DNA of 64,000 nt from Primula veris (GCA_963682055.1 OY821745.1:23371342-23435341), one strand, 5' to 3'; counted from the stretch's first letter, positions 46,045 through 58,672 are shown. The notes: generated by a model not told the origin, from the sequence alone. Made by a program: numbers and translations.

Positions 46045-47530
46045 TTAGATCGAGGCTTGTTTAAATCATTAGTGGATAGGTGGCGTGATGAGACCCACAC
46101 ATTTCATTTTTACGGTGGAGAGTTGGGGATATCTCTACAAGATTTAGAAATCATGTTTGGATTGAGGGTGGATGGTCGTGCTGTTACCCGGTCGGAGAGG
46201 AGTGATAATAAGGCAACCAGGTTGGATTTGGTAGAGGGTTTGTTGGGTGCTCAACCTTCTGAAAATCAAGTTGATACAAACTGTTTAACGGTTATACTTG
46301 ATTGGATATTACGTACTTTTAGGGATTTACCCCCGAGCCTAATGAGGAGCAGTTGTTATATTAGTCTATGGCTGCCATGTTACTATTGTTTGCTGCAGAT
46401 GTTTTTTCAGATAAAAACAGTGATCAGATTCCACTATTGCCTCTGCTCTTTCTTGAGGATTTCGATACGTGTGCAGAATATAGTTGGGCATCAACTCTCC
46501 TGGTTTGGTTGGAGGCTAATTTATGCAAATTGTTTCGGGGTAAATCTAATGAAGTAAGCGGTGTAGTGATGTTTCTTTATATGTGGGCTGCTTGTTAGAC
46601 TGTGTGAATGATTTGCCTGCTGATATACACCCACCTCAGGGATTGCCTAGGTATCCACTCGGCTACATGTATGATATTATTTAATTTTTGTATTCGATTT
46701 CCATTATTTTTTTGTGTATTTATCATTTAGTTATTTTGTTTATATTTGTTGTTTATCTACTTTACTTGTATATTGCAGATGGAAAATGTGGAGGCTTGCT
46801 AATCCTAAACCATATGTCTACGGCCATAATGTGGTCCATTTACGGGACTAGTTTGACCAGATGTCGCCTGAACAAGTAAATTTTCAATTTCTTATTTTCT
46901 ACCTGTAATTGTTACATATTATATGTTGTATATAATTGCATCTTGGTCTTATTTGGATATTACATACTTGGATATTATTTAATTTTTGAAGCAGTTTTTT
47001 ACACATCTTTTAAGTTGTTTTTTAAACAGCTTGTAAGCTGTTATTACAAGACTTTTAAGTTGCTGTTTTTTACACAGATATTAAGCTGTTTTTAAACAGC
47101 TTAAAAGCTGTTTTTTTAAACAGCTATTAAGCTGTTTTTTACACAGCTTTTAAGTTGTTTTGTACATAGCTTTTTAACTTGTGTTTACATATTTTTACAA
47201 TAATTTTGCGGATTACAGATAGTCTGGCAGCCTTATGGGAATATCGATGACTTTCCGGAATATTGCATGCGGGATCGTGATATGTGGCATTCTTGCGTTC
47301 CGCTCATTTGTAATGACAAGATTGAGTTCCATCCGGCGGACAGGTTCATGAGCCAGTTTGGTTTTATTCAGATTGTCCCTATGAATATTTGGAAAACCAA
47401 TCAGAGTCACGGGAAGTATAGAAGATATGGGAATAAATCTGACCAAAAAGCACGATTGGCCTGAACTTTTCAACGAGTTTATAACCGAGTGGAATGACCG
47501 CCACAACCGACTTATTAATGGCGACTTAGG
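46045..47530 (+). pseudogene. MAIN-like PMD gene, 5'-truncated, three exons (unit B)
   Basis: The 5' part is cut off: the gene starts abruptly at DRGLFKSLVDRWRDETHTF, fused to a MITE fragment. Exon 1 (to 46668) continues GGELGISLQDLEIMFGLRV, GRAVTRSERSDN, shifts frame near 46325, has a TAG after QLLY, then FLEDFDTCAEYSWASTLLVW. Intron 1 is 46669-46778; exon 2 (46779-46875) reads ANPKPYVYGHNVVHLRD, a stop, then FDQMSPEQ. Intron 2 (46876-47218) holds a minisatellite. Exon 3 from 47219 reads IVWQPYGNIDDFPEYCMRDR and PMNIWKTNQSHGKYRR, shifts, then LTKKHDWPELFNEFITEW. Introns obey GT-AG. The gene is complementary in extent to the 5' part kept in unit A. Confidence 0.88.
46992..47180. repeat. Minisatellite inside PMD intron 2
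   Basis: About six or seven imperfect units of the form ttaagctgttttttacacag alternate with inverse-like aaacagcttaaaagctg strings. Units are roughly 25-30 bp and partly self-complementary. The repeat lies wholly within the intron and is absent from unit A, which lacks this part of the gene. Confidence 0.75.
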
Positions 47531-47879
47531 TACGTCAGATCTACGGTTTGCAGTGTAAATACCCTTGCATACCCTATCCATAAAAATCTGCCAACAACAC
47601 TTACATAATTTTGGAAAATTTTGTTTGATTTGACAACCCTATCCGAAAATAACTTCTCAATGCATGATTAAAGCTTCAAAATAACTAAATATGAACTTTT
47701 TTTTTTACAAATAACGAACCTATCTAGCTTGGCCTGCTTGAGGTTGTTTCACTTAATTATACAAAAAAGCACGCTGTTAAGCTAAAGACCAAAATTTAGT
47801 ATAACTTGATAAGTTTAAAGCAAAAATCAATCTTAAAATCTGCAACCAAACAAACCCATACCAAGATCAAATGCATTAC

Positions 47880-48962
47880 CAGTCTAGGATAGGGCGAGGC
47901 TGAAGGGTGTCACGCCAGTAGTTTGGGTCCAGTAAACCGGCAGCATTCCTCAGCCAATCAATTTTGGACACCTCAGCAACCACTGTTGGGACACCGTAAC
48001 CTTTTAAGGTCTGCTGAAACATCTCGTAATCACTTGTATTATTCCCTAAGCCCTACAAATATAAAGTATGTAAGGTAATTAAAAACTTATACGAGAATGC
48101 AAACGCATGGATTACGTAGTTGAGAGGTGACATAAATCTTGATCAAATTTTCATTCCTAGGAAAGTCATTTAGGAATACAAGTAGTATATTATTAACCTT
48201 ATCATGACAACAAAGGATGACCAACATGGTGTTAGTGATTAGGTTCTAGGTGGTCCTTGGCACGATTATACCTTGTCTTATTATATATCCTCGGTTCTAC
48301 CTAACATAAGGGTCTCAAAAGAAATCTTTGCTTCAAATTGAGAATGAAATGGATATTACATTATACTAAGCTAGAAGCAAGACGAAAGAAGAACTTATAA
48401 TCGGCAAACAATAACAATTCTACCCCAATTCAAATTTATTAAAGTGGCACTACATCAAAAGTAGTTCTTAGACCTAATCTATTTCTTAGTTTAACTAACT
48501 TCCTTTTCTAGTAAAATAAACTTATAAAAGGCGAGTATTCTTAATAACAAAGAACTTTACTGCATGCTTTAAGCTGATAAACCCCAAAAAACCTAAAATT
48601 TTAAGGTGATAAACAAGCAACCAGTGTAAACATTTTGCCCATAATAGTGTCCCTTACCTAAAAAGAGACAGACTTCATAAACTGTCAACTAAAAATGAAA
48701 AAAATAAATAATACCTTTGAATAAACGCTAAGATGAGGAAACCAATGTAATTTTTTTTTAAAAGCCAGCTCAGCTGGGTAATAAATTAAATACCGAGTCT
48801 TGGTTATGTTTTTTTTCCCCAAAAACAAAGCTTAGAGAAAAGAAAAAAAAAATTAACTGGAAGAATAACGGCAGGTCGGCAGTTGAGGGCGGCGGAGCAA
48901 CAGAATTTCCGGCATGTTTTGAGGCTGTGTTGCGGCGGTGGCAATGCCAGACTTAAAGCCAT
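47880..48962 (-). pseudogene. Plastid-type alpha/beta-hydrolase gene, exons 1-2 (unit B)
   Basis: Exon 1 (48962-48858, 35 codons) reads MALSLALPPPQHSLKT with a likely transit peptide and ends RPAVILP. Exon 2 (48052-47880) reads GLGNNTSDYEMFQQTL, GYGVPTVVAEVSKIDWLRN and GLLDPNYWRDTLQPRPILDW. The junction is in frame and the donor and acceptor are GT-AG. The text is characteristic of a plant alpha/beta-hydrolase family (UP-9A/PGAP1-like by resemblance). The later exons, including the catalytic Ser-Asp-His parts, are missing: downstream the DNA meets PMD exon 3 about 350 bp away. Probably a nonfunctional 5' remnant. Confidence 0.8.
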
Positions 48963-49812
48963 TTTCCCACCACTCACTCACTCACTCACCACTGACTGGT
49001 TGCTCTTTTTTTCTATATTTTGTTTTTTACAAGTTTAAATACTAGCAAACTTATTTTTATTAATACTTTGGCTCTCTAAGTTTTTAGTTTTTACTAATAC
49101 TTTGGCTCGCGAAACTCTATTCAGTTAGAAAATGCGTTTATATGAAAATCTGTTTCGTTTTTAAATCATACTATTCGGAAAACGTTTCCGAAACATAAGT
49201 GAAATATTGTAAAGTGCTTCAATAATTTTTTTTCGTAATTCTAATAATACGAAAACTAATCTTTACTGAAACTTCAAGTAAGCTTTTACAATAATATTTT
49301 TGTAATAAATTAGAAAACAATTCATCACAACATGATGAAACAAATTTCTAATATAGAATATGTAACATTTAAATAAATTATTGGTATTGTTACTTCAATT
49401 TTAACAATATTGAATATTCATTCGTATTATAATTGTCGAATCCAAAAATTAATATAAGTTATGTAAAAAGGTCATATATATTTTATTTTGTTATTTTCCT
49501 CTATAACGGCGCTTTGCGTTTCACATAAATTTTTAAACTGCGTTTCATATTTCCGTTTTCCATACCGCTTCTTGTTCCTGTTTGACAAGTTGACAACTAT
49601 GTTTTGGCCCTCAAATTTCGCCCCTCAAACTTTGCCTACCATACAGATATGATAATAAATTTTTTATACCACTATCGTAGCACACTTACAATATATCAAA
49701 ATATTATATCACACAAGTGTGGTAACTGGTATGGTAATTGTATGGTATTGTACATTATTACATCGACCTCACAAAAATTCAAACTAGGAGGTAGTCATGT
49801 CACCTTATAGTG

Positions 49813-49820
49813 TATATAAC
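49813..49820. other. Empty target site of the hAT-type MITE
   Basis: The single tatataac here corresponds to the two copies flanking the MITE in unit A (20681-20688 and 21334-21341). The flanking sequence aligns without a gap, which confirms the element borders. Confidence 0.9.
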
Positions 49821-50210
49821 TATCATCTAATCAATTTGATGTTAAGATTAGTTGAATTTGTTTTTTAACCATGAACTATCATTAGAGCAATTATATTTCC
49901 AAAGTGAGAATTTTAATAGCGAACCTCTCACTCAATCATTATGGTATAATTCTAGCCAACGCGTAACAAGTACGGTGAGGACTTAGTAAGAATTAAGAAA
50001 TCTAGTGATTAAACAGTCTTGAATCTACTCAATGTAAACTACATAACTACAACAAAATTTCACAAATCTACTATTATAATATCAAGATTCTGCCTTTAAA
50101 TCATTTTAATAACATGTATGTACATACATATTGATCTTTGAAGGCATATAATAAACTACTAGTAAAGTAGTATTTAGTAAGAAAATTGATAACTTACTGC
50201 TCTTATTTAG

Positions 50211-52356
50211 TTTGTGAATGAATGTACATAGTATTAGATTTGGACGAAAAACGGTACTAAACAGTATGTACCGTGGTATACTAAAATTTGATACCACTAC
50301 CGTACCGTTATTATGAACCATATGGTAATACCGTTTCACAATGAAGTAGTAACAGTAATGCGATATGAATGGTACGGTACGAGCGATTGGTAGGTACAAT
50401 GTGGTAAAAAAATTCAACCCTTATATTTTGTCCAAAGAAAAAGGTAAAAGACAAATAAACCTATAACCCCTATGAAGTATGAGTGATTTGAAAATAACCT
50501 TATAATATTAACTTTCACATTTTGCATTTTATCCGCGTAAACGAATGTTCTAAAAGTCGAGCTTATACTAAATTAAGCAGAGTATAGAAACCTACCAGAT
50601 TATGCAGAATTAAGCGGATTAGACGTTGATTAAGAGGAATTGGGTGCAATGAGGCGTTACGTGACCAATTTCCATACATTACCCACCTTATGTCTTTTTG
50701 GGCACTGGCGTAACCTATCTAGCTTCTATTAATAGACGTGATGACGACCTTTAAAATGATATAATTTTTTTCTTGGTTGTAAGCCTCAGACTTTTCACTT
50801 TTTACTGTGTCCTATTTTAATTGCATCAATGAAAATCAAAATTGGAATGCGGATCAACACCCTTAATTTGTAAAAGTAAATGCGGTTTCGATTCGGTGCA
50901 CCTATGACTTCGATTATAACTCCGTTATCAGAAATCTATTTTCTGGTCAAGTTATAATTGGATTTGGGTCTTGGTCTCTTTTGCCATTCATTGTCATTTT
51001 TAATTCTTGGCTCTTCCAAACGGCTGTTATGATTAATAACACCCACGAGAAAATATTCAACTAAGAAGGAATGTATTCCTCTACTCATTATGAGGTTGGG
51101 CTAAAGTAAAAAAATGTAATTCCTTTGTGTAGAATTGTTGATAATTTTTGCTTGAGATTCGACATGATCCCTTAATTTGCCAACTAAATGGCAGCATTTA
51201 CATAGCTCTATTCCAAATTCCTTTTTTTTCTCTCAATAGATCCTTAATTTGAAACCAACGACTGAAAACTGTAATTATTTGTAAAATAGTATTGATGGTC
51301 ATGTGGCAAAAATCTAGAGTAGAACCAATAGAACATTCAATTGGCTGTAGCGTGTAGAATGTTATGTAACTCAAATGACATTTCGGTGATCCATTAATTA
51401 TTTTTGATAAAATGCATTTGAAAATTGCATAATTAAGTCTAGTATTGGAATAATCCATGAGCATTGAATTCATAAGATTCAACCGACCAAGTTTATCTAT
51501 TTGTAAGCATTGATATTTCTGCCATTTTTTTTCATCCAAACACTCCAAAAAGAGGGGGTCATTGATATTTCTGCCATTTGAGAAATCTTAGTTTTAAGAT
51601 GAATCAAAAAATATTTTTTGCCAACTAGAATCAAAATATCAAATAATAATTGCAATATCGTTGCTTTATGTATAGAATTACTGAAAATCCCCCGCTTAGA
51701 AATGTTAATTAATTCATAGAAAATATAGCATTGATATTTCTGCCATTTGAGAAATCTTTTTTTTAGAATGAATCAATTGATATTTTTTTTGCCAACTAGA
51801 ATCAAAGTATCAAATAATAATTGCAAATTCATCGTTGCTTTATGTATGGAGTTACTGGAAATCTCCCACTTAGAAATGTTAATTAACTCATACGAAGTAT
51901 TAAAATTCGTATATTTGTTTCCTTGTCCATGCGACTAAACTAATTGTATGTCATTAAATTTTTTCAGCCTTTGCTCTATAATTTGAGACTAGATTAGCCT
52001 CCCAAGTTTCAGAAACGTAAGTTTAAACCTATAATAAACTATCATAGCAATTTACCCCTTTTTATATACTTTCAGTATAAGAATAATAGAGTACAAGAAC
52101 AAAGACGCATAGATGGCAGTTTGTATTTTAGACCACTAATGAATTTTTACTTAATCAGAGAACTTGATGATTACATTCTCGAGTTAAAGAGAATTACTGT
52201 AAGAGGATTTGTTGCGTTTCATATAAGAGACTTGTCGTTTTGTCGGTACAAGATCCCGTGTAACGAGAAAATTAACTCAACTCATTAGTTAATAAAACAA
52301 AGCTGGTAGTTGCCATTAAGCGCATGAGCTGCCACAAACCAGCGTGAAAAATTGCA
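50211..52356. other. 2.1-kb unit B-specific block
   Basis: Unit A runs straight from cttatttagta to acttaacacg at 21741, whereas B has this block between. It contains a repeat rich in accgta / tacggt strings (50226-50420, probably a MITE), a dispersed repeat (50740-51100) related to 23590-23720 and 61550-61730, and a duplicated segment at 51565-51900. No convincing gene was seen. Whether it is an insertion in B or a deletion in A cannot be told from the ends. Confidence 0.6.
51565..51900. repeat. Tandem duplication of ~165 bp
   Basis: The stretch beginning cattgatatttctgccatttg at about 51563 and running through tagaaatgttaattaa repeats once more from about 51730. The copies differ by several substitutions and small indels. 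A third short match to tgatatttctgccat sits at about 51510. Confidence 0.8.
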
Positions 52357-52752
52357 CTTAACACGATTTCCGAACATAACAAGGAACAACTTATACAAAA
52401 TCCTTAACAGGTACATGAGCGGCTTCCTTCGCAACCCAATATATCTTATCATCATTGTACATACAATCTACAGTACCATAACATATATCAGACTTTCATA
52501 GTTTCATGTGTAAAATAAAATAGAATGAGGTCTATGCAAAACTTTCAAAAAATGCAAGATGAAAAGTATAGTAACCCAAATAAAAAGGATGAAACGGATT
52601 TTACAACCTTGAAATTTACTGATTTACCAAATGTAGCAGCGAGGGCTACAGACTCCTTGTATATAAATGAGTTATCATACATTTTGTATTCATCAATCTT
52701 ACCTTGCCAAAGACAAACACTTTCTTGAACTTTATTTCCAAACCCAAAAAAA

Positions 52753-53417
52753 ATGGCCACCACCAGCAATCAAAACAACAACACTCAAGAAGTGGTTGTG
52801 GAAGTGAGACCTAATGTCATGGCCTTACAATTTGGCAGTCAGGCGAACGTATATGAGATAGCCATTTTCTGAAGCCTTCTTTCCCTACTGACCAAACGCC
52901 GGTTCTAAAACTCCCAACCCAGGCATTGAATAACCCAAACAGTTCAAATAAAGATTCAGTGAAGGCCAAGTTTAATGGGTGGCAAAAACCTCACCGTGAA
53001 TGGTGCGATTGGGCTGAGCGCTTACAGCCAATCCAAGAAGGCACCTGGAAAAAAGCATGAATCTTGGAGGCTATAAAATCGATGGCTTTTACAATCTGTC
53101 AAGATAAGGACATCATATTGGATATCACCCAGAAATGGCATGGTGATTCAAAAACATTTATTTTCCAGTGGGGGAAGCTTCCGTCACCTTGGAGGACGTG
53201 TGTCCTTGGAGGCTTCTTGGTCACCGGAGACTCCCTATGCACACGCATCTCTCCTTGTATGAATGAGGTTGATGAAAGGATAAAGGCCGCAAGAAAGCTC
53301 ATTAACCAAACCCCAACCAAGAAATGTACATACAACCTTTGGTTGAGACATTTCGCTAATGAAGGGAACAGTTTGGAAATAGGACTACCCCAGGAAAAAG
53401 AATACAAATTTCAATAA
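52753..53417 (+). pseudogene. Plant mobile domain pseudogene (unit B)
   Basis: This is the counterpart of 22130-22795. It starts MATTSNQNNNTQEVVVEV and carries the same early stop. At the PMD core, unit A has cagtgagggg (stop) and B has cagtggggg (one base shorter), so B stays open over 117 codons but in a frame that does not encode GEASVTLEDV. The core frameshift next to VLGG is common to both. B has W to stop and other changes upstream (aaagcatga at about 53053). Confidence 0.8.
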
Positions 53418-53589
53418 AGGGTCTTTACTTGAAAAGAATATTGTACAACTATCAACGAAAAGGAAGAAAAACGCTACATTTTTTAATCACAATATATTTA
53501 TGTTCAGAGCTGTCTCCAACCGTGGAGCCGACTTTGGCGGCCATTGTTGAGAATATATAGAGAAAAGTCAATTTTTTTTTGATAATTTA

Positions 53590-53990
53590 GTAGTAAACTT
53601 CATTCTTTTTTCATAAGAAGGCCTTTCCGATCAAATCGTTTTCAAAATCGTGTCACGTGTTATCACGCGATCAAATGAAAAGTTATTATACTGTTTTGCC
53701 TTACTTTTCACATTTGGATTAAATGGTGTAATTTAGTTGTATGTTTATATCTTTTAAGTTTTTGGAGGAAACAAAATGAGTGGTTAAACTAAAATAACAT
53801 TTAATTTGACCGCGTTATGACATGTGATACGATTTTGAGATCAAATTGGCTGAAAGACCTCTTTCTGAAAACATAACGAAGTTTGAGTACTTAAATTGTT
53901 AATGTTGATAGTTTCCTATATTTTTTTATTTACATCTAGTGGCTGAGTGTATTAAATGTAATTTTTCCCATAGTACTATTTTAAAATATA
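53590..53990. mobile_element. Foldback MITE, left arm partly deleted (unit B)
   Basis: This matches 23073-23460. The outer left ~107 bp present in A are missing, and the borders share a short tttagta / tttcagta match, consistent with a microhomology deletion. Confidence 0.65.
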
Positions 53991-54001
53991 TAAGAGAATA
54001 T

Positions 54002-55218
54002 TATATGTGAGTTTTTTAAGTCGTGTATTTAATGACAATATATTACACCTTTTTTTTTTAACAAAGAAGAAATTACATATATGAAAAGTATGTACAAGTT
54101 GGATTCCGCTGGTTCTTTACAACGACTAGCTAGATGCCAGGGTTTCAAAGTGTCGAACTTACCTAAAACACCCTATGTTTTCATCAGAAACTTGATATGC
54201 CACTAAAAGAATATTACTTCAAACAGAGAAATCACAGTGTCAATAATCCCTTTTGTTTGTAACCGAATATATTACACCTTAAAAAAATGAATTGACTAAA
54301 ATTGACTAAAAAATGAATTGATTTTATTGTCAAAACTATTGACTACAGACCATTTTATGTTATTCTTTGTTTCTTATTGTGCCTACCTATTAAGTTAAAA
54401 CTTAATCTAGCAACAAACTGCAAATATAGTTTCATTACATAATGCAAAAAATGATTATAGGAGTACACAATAAGATTACCTATTTTATCTGATAAATCAC
54501 TTATTCGTTATACATATGCAGTCAATGGCAACCTTTTACATTCATCTTCATCACTATTTTCACCACTTTCATTCTTTCGATCGTCACTGATACATTGATT
54601 GCGATTCATTTGGAAATAACCTGATTGTGCTCAAGCCTAGGGTCGTTCTCGTTGTTTATATACTGAGTTATAAATTGGTTTGCGAGTCGTGGGCCTTAAC
54701 AACTGTTAACAAGGGATTGGCATGACTGGCTTGTAGATTGGTTAGTGTAACGCTCATGCATGATGAGAATACACATTTACTATCATAAAATGTGCAATAA
54801 TAGATATGGCCCTTTTTCGTTTTCTTATCACCTAAGATGGATTACTATTATGGATAACTAGAGAAAGTAATAAAAAAACATATAATTGACTTTAAGTATT
54901 TCCTCTTTTTACGTCTCTTACCCTATCAAGCAATCGAGAAATAAGTAAACTATAATAAAACAAAACAAAAAACAGCAAGAGTGGGAGACATGTTATACTT
55001 ACACTCATTTTCGACTATTTCGCATCTACATGAGAAGTAGTGTTATTTTCACTCCTTTTAAGCTACTCCATATACTACTTGTGAGAGCAGTGATAACGAA
55101 TATGTTACATGACAAAACTGTAATTTTGTTCCCCCTTCATTAACAACAAGTGTATAGAGGAGTGTAAGATGAACAAAAATATGACGCATGATAGGCCATG
55201 ATGGCGCAATTTGTTGAA
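54002..55218. other. Unit B-specific segment at a breakpoint
   Basis: It replaces the 417-bp A segment. It contains a dispersed repeat piece at about 54690-54780 related to 14900-14990, and otherwise AT-rich sequence without recognisable coding. Confidence 0.55.
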
Positions 55219-55409
55219 AACTAAAACACATTCCGCAAAACTACAGTTGAAATAGCTATAACACCTGACTATAGTTTTTCAACAGTCTATTTCTACCCGG
55301 CTTTCAGAGTTGAAATTTATAAAAGTCTATAAAAGGGCATTAAGAGTTGCAGTTAAACAAGAAGATATGTCAATATAGGTTTTCATAAAGAAAATCCTCA
55401 CCATCCTGG

Positions 55410-55499
55410 TTAAGTCTGTACTCTTTCCCCTCTACTAAGATCTTTAAAGTAGTCTTTAAATCTCGCAATATCAGCAGTTGCATGCATAAGCACCACCCT
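55410..55499 (-). pseudogene. DExH helicase exon fragment, copy 1 (unit B)
   Basis: The minus strand reads VVLMHATADIARFKDYFKD then LSRGERVQT and stop. LSRGERV is closer to the helicase consensus than the LSRRERV in unit A. Confidence 0.5.
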
Positions 55500-56184
55500 C
55501 AAAAAGTACAAAATATATCGGTGTTAGATCATTTAAAACTTATTTAACATAATCACAGTTTTTCCTTGAGTGTTGTTAGTTTAGGTTTGGCAGTACAATA
55601 CAACTAACAAAAACTCAACTAAGGAACCTAAATGTGCATCTTAAAAAAAAAGAAAAAAAATCAATGTGGACTAAATCAAGCACAATAAACGAAAAGAAAA
55701 CAAAGATAATTAAAATTAAAATTAAATTCTAGCTAACCCATTGTTCCAGAAGCATCATTTTTTATTGTTTATAAAAGACTATATGGTAGCTAGCTATAAC
55801 CTATATTTGATATATTATAAAAGTCTATAAAATTGCGAAAAAAGTTGAATTTTTTTTTTTAAAAAATTTGGACGAAAATAAGAAAGGGAGCACGGAAGGG
55901 GACATGAAATAAGGGTAATCTGGACTCACAATAAACAAAAAAAGGTTATTAATTTCCTTCACTTCTTCAGTCCAGTTGATCGATTGTTTGTCAAATGACA
56001 ATTTAAATCTTTTTCTTTTTCTTTTTCATAGAGCAACCTCATCACGCTTTACTAAATATAGATTCAAATATACAATGGAAAGGAAGTCTGAAAATTGATC
56101 AAGGCAAGCTGTATTTCCATTTCTTCAAATAAGATAACGAATTATTATTACTGCAAACAAAGTATAAATTAAATAAATCAAAAC

Positions 56185-56345
56185 TTGAACATGCCATGAG
56201 TTGCTTTGTTTTGGGCTTCTGTCACCTTAGCATGAGCTTTAGTTATTTCAACTTTTAATTTTGAAATAATAACTTCACGCTCAGAGTTTGAAAGACTATC
56301 ACCATTATTAGCAACAACAGCTTCGTGCAACTCATCTTCCTAAAG
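56185..56345 (-). pseudogene. Coding-like segment of unknown family (unit B)
   Basis: This is the counterpart of 24850-25012, with the serine/glutamate-rich SEREVIISKLKVEITKAHAK stretch still open and several substitutions. Confidence 0.3.
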
Positions 56346-56726
56346 GCAACAAAAGCTTTGCGCACCTCATCTAATGCTCCAGCAACAAAACATACCTAAA
56401 AGCAAAACAAAACAAAATAAAACAAAAAAGGATTTTTCTTAGCTCAAATTAATACATATGGATTCCTTGGCTCATAACTTTAAACCATGATACCTAACTT
56501 CTCATCGTATAAGAATGAATTTGGGTTCCTCCAGCTAAAATTTATTTTCCAAGCCAGAAAATTAGATACTTCGAATTTCATATGATCAACCAAATAGGCA
56601 TATATATACATCAACTTATAAGCTATAAAAAAAATCTTTAAGAGTTGCAGCTAAACAAGCACATAAATCAATATAGGTTTTCATAACGGAACTTCTAGGG
56701 AGTTAAAGTTATCCTTACCATCCTCA

Positions 56727-56807
56727 TTAAGTCTCTACTCTACTAAGATCTTTAAAGTAATCTTTATATCCCGCAATATTAACAGTTTCAGGCATAAGCA
56801 CCACCCT
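56727..56807 (-). pseudogene. DExH helicase exon fragment, copy 2 (unit B)
   Basis: This is the counterpart of 25386-25467, a more decayed version of the same exon within the second direct repeat. Confidence 0.4.
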
Positions 56808-56929
56808 GGAAAAGTACAAAATCTATCGGTGTTAGATCATTTAAAACTTATTCAACATAATCGCAATTTTTCCTTCATTATTGTTAGTTTATATTTGGCA
56901 GTACAATACAATTAACAAAAACTCAACTA

Positions 56930-57295
56930 AGGAACCGCAATGTGGACTAAACCAAGAACCGCAATGCATGACATTTCAAATGTTCTATCTATTAAGCTCT
57001 GGTGGAAGTTCAGAAAACAAAAATCTTTGTGGTCTTTATTTATGAAAAGCAAATATTGCAAGAAAACTCATCCTAATCAAGCAAAGAAGGCTATTTATAA
57101 TACACTTGGAACAATATTCTTGAAAATAGAGAGTTGGCTGAAAATAATATTATGTGGCTTGTGGGAAAAAGAAATATTAATGTAAATGGATAACTGGAGT
57201 GTGAATGGTCCAATCAAATGCTTGAATGTGCAAGACAATATTTTACTAAACGATATTAGAGACAATGGTGAATGGAAAAGAGATATTATTAATAT
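56930..57295 (+). mobile_element. LINE fragment, part 1 (unit B)
   Basis: This holds the reverse transcriptase end (ISNVLSIKLWWKFRKQKSLW, KYCKKTHPNQAKKAIYN) up to the solo LTR insertion. It corresponds to 25612-25955 of unit A. It also preserves a few residues better than A. Confidence 0.8.
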
Positions 57296-58421
57296 TGTTA
57301 GGATTATATTTTTGCCCTAGTAACTCTTTGTTGTCAATTGGTTTGAACAAAATAATCCAAGTTGAATGTTAATAATTAAGATAGTTTTATGTTTACAGGT
57401 GAGGTTGCAACCTCAGTTGCAACCACAATTTCAACCTGATAATACGTAGGATTCTGTCCAATTCTATCTAACTGCATTAATTAATCTTTAAAGTCTTTTA
57501 TTTGAATTAAAATATGCAGAATATATTCTCATTTGTTTAAAAAGATTTACTTTATATATATTGAGATTATTAAGGTGATGAAGAATGGAACTTTCTTAAA
57601 AAATATATGGAGATTAGTTTAGGAGATATTGTTCATTTTATTGTGAGTTTAGGAGATATTGTTCATTTTATTGTGTAAACTAAATCTCCATTTTTATGCA
57701 AAGTATTTATCACAAAATTTAATCTATGTGTTTACAAAATCTGTTATGATCCAATTAGATTGAATGTTATATAGAGTTATGGTTTCAAAATATATTAAGA
57801 TTTTATCTCTAAAAGATATTATTTTATATGTTATTTTTTAAGAAAATAATAACTCTTATTGTCAAGCAAGTTATTAACATGAAGATAGATCAATCAAATG
57901 CAGCAGTATCTCGTGCAAAGATGGGAAGATTGAGATCAATTAGAAGATGCCAAATGAATCAACATAATCTTGAAGAAAGAATATGGTTTTACTCTTTAAA
58001 TAGTAAATAACTTTTCTTGTAAAAAGTGTGTTATAAATTATATAGAACTCAGCTTTGAGAGAATACATAATGAGCTTTTAAAATGAAAAACAATGGTCGG
58101 ATGTCATTGATATTTTGAGTGATAGTTATAAGGTATGAGCAATATAGAGATAGGCAGAAAAATCTAGAGAGAGTCTGAGAGTTTTTCATTAACAATTGAA
58201 TCCTATATTGTAAGATTTTATAATATCATTAATCTGGGTGAGTGCCCCGGAGACGTAGGCTAGTTGGGTGAAATCCGTTATTAAATGTGCGTGTGAATTA
58301 GTTCAAGTACATTTAACTTTACAAGTTCTGTCCATCATTATACTTAGGTTCCAACTGTGGTTTCAACTGTACTTGAAACCTAACTGCATAACAGCAATTA
58401 CAAGAGCGGATATGAATTTCA
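57296..58421 (+). mobile_element. Solo LTR (Ty1-copia type) inserted in the LINE, unit B only
   Basis: The element starts tgttaggatt and ends gaatttca, with 5-bp flanks aatat and aacat (one mismatch). Unit A has an uninterrupted LINE here. Near its end (58236-58290) it has gggtgagtgccccgg, gacgtaggct and gggtgaaatccg, characteristic of the R-U5 part of plant Ty1-copia LTRs. At 1126 bp with no internal region or second LTR, it is the product of LTR-LTR recombination. Confidence 0.82.
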
Positions 58422-58672
58422 AACATTATCTACCCTACTAACATACATCATTACTTTGGTGCAAAGTTGAGAGAAAATACCCGTGACAATGATATTATGT
58501 TTTGGAAGGAGACTGCTACAAGTGATTTCTCTATCCAAACAGCATAGAATTTGGTGAGGAGTAAAAGTAATATTAGTTGGGTTCATTCTCTAATCTGGGA
58601 TAAAATTTTATATCCTAGAGTTTCTTGTTTCATGTAGAGAGTTATTTTGAAGATAGTGCCTATTGATAAAAA
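58422..58672 (+). mobile_element. LINE fragment, part 2 (unit B)
   Basis: This continues the LINE after the solo LTR (NIHHYFGAKL, then LIWDKILYPRVSCFM with one stop near the end). It stops at about 58672, where the unit B-specific 3.9-kb block begins, and corresponds to 25950-26200 in A. Confidence 0.75.

Noticed and set aside
51198..51548. 116-codon minus-strand frame as a possible gene in the unit B block
   Set aside because: I could not match it to any family, it has no splice or composition signal, and it sits among repeats; left unannotated.
57828..58010. 60-codon frame inside the solo LTR
   Set aside because: LTRs of this class are noncoding and the frame shows no retroelement motif.
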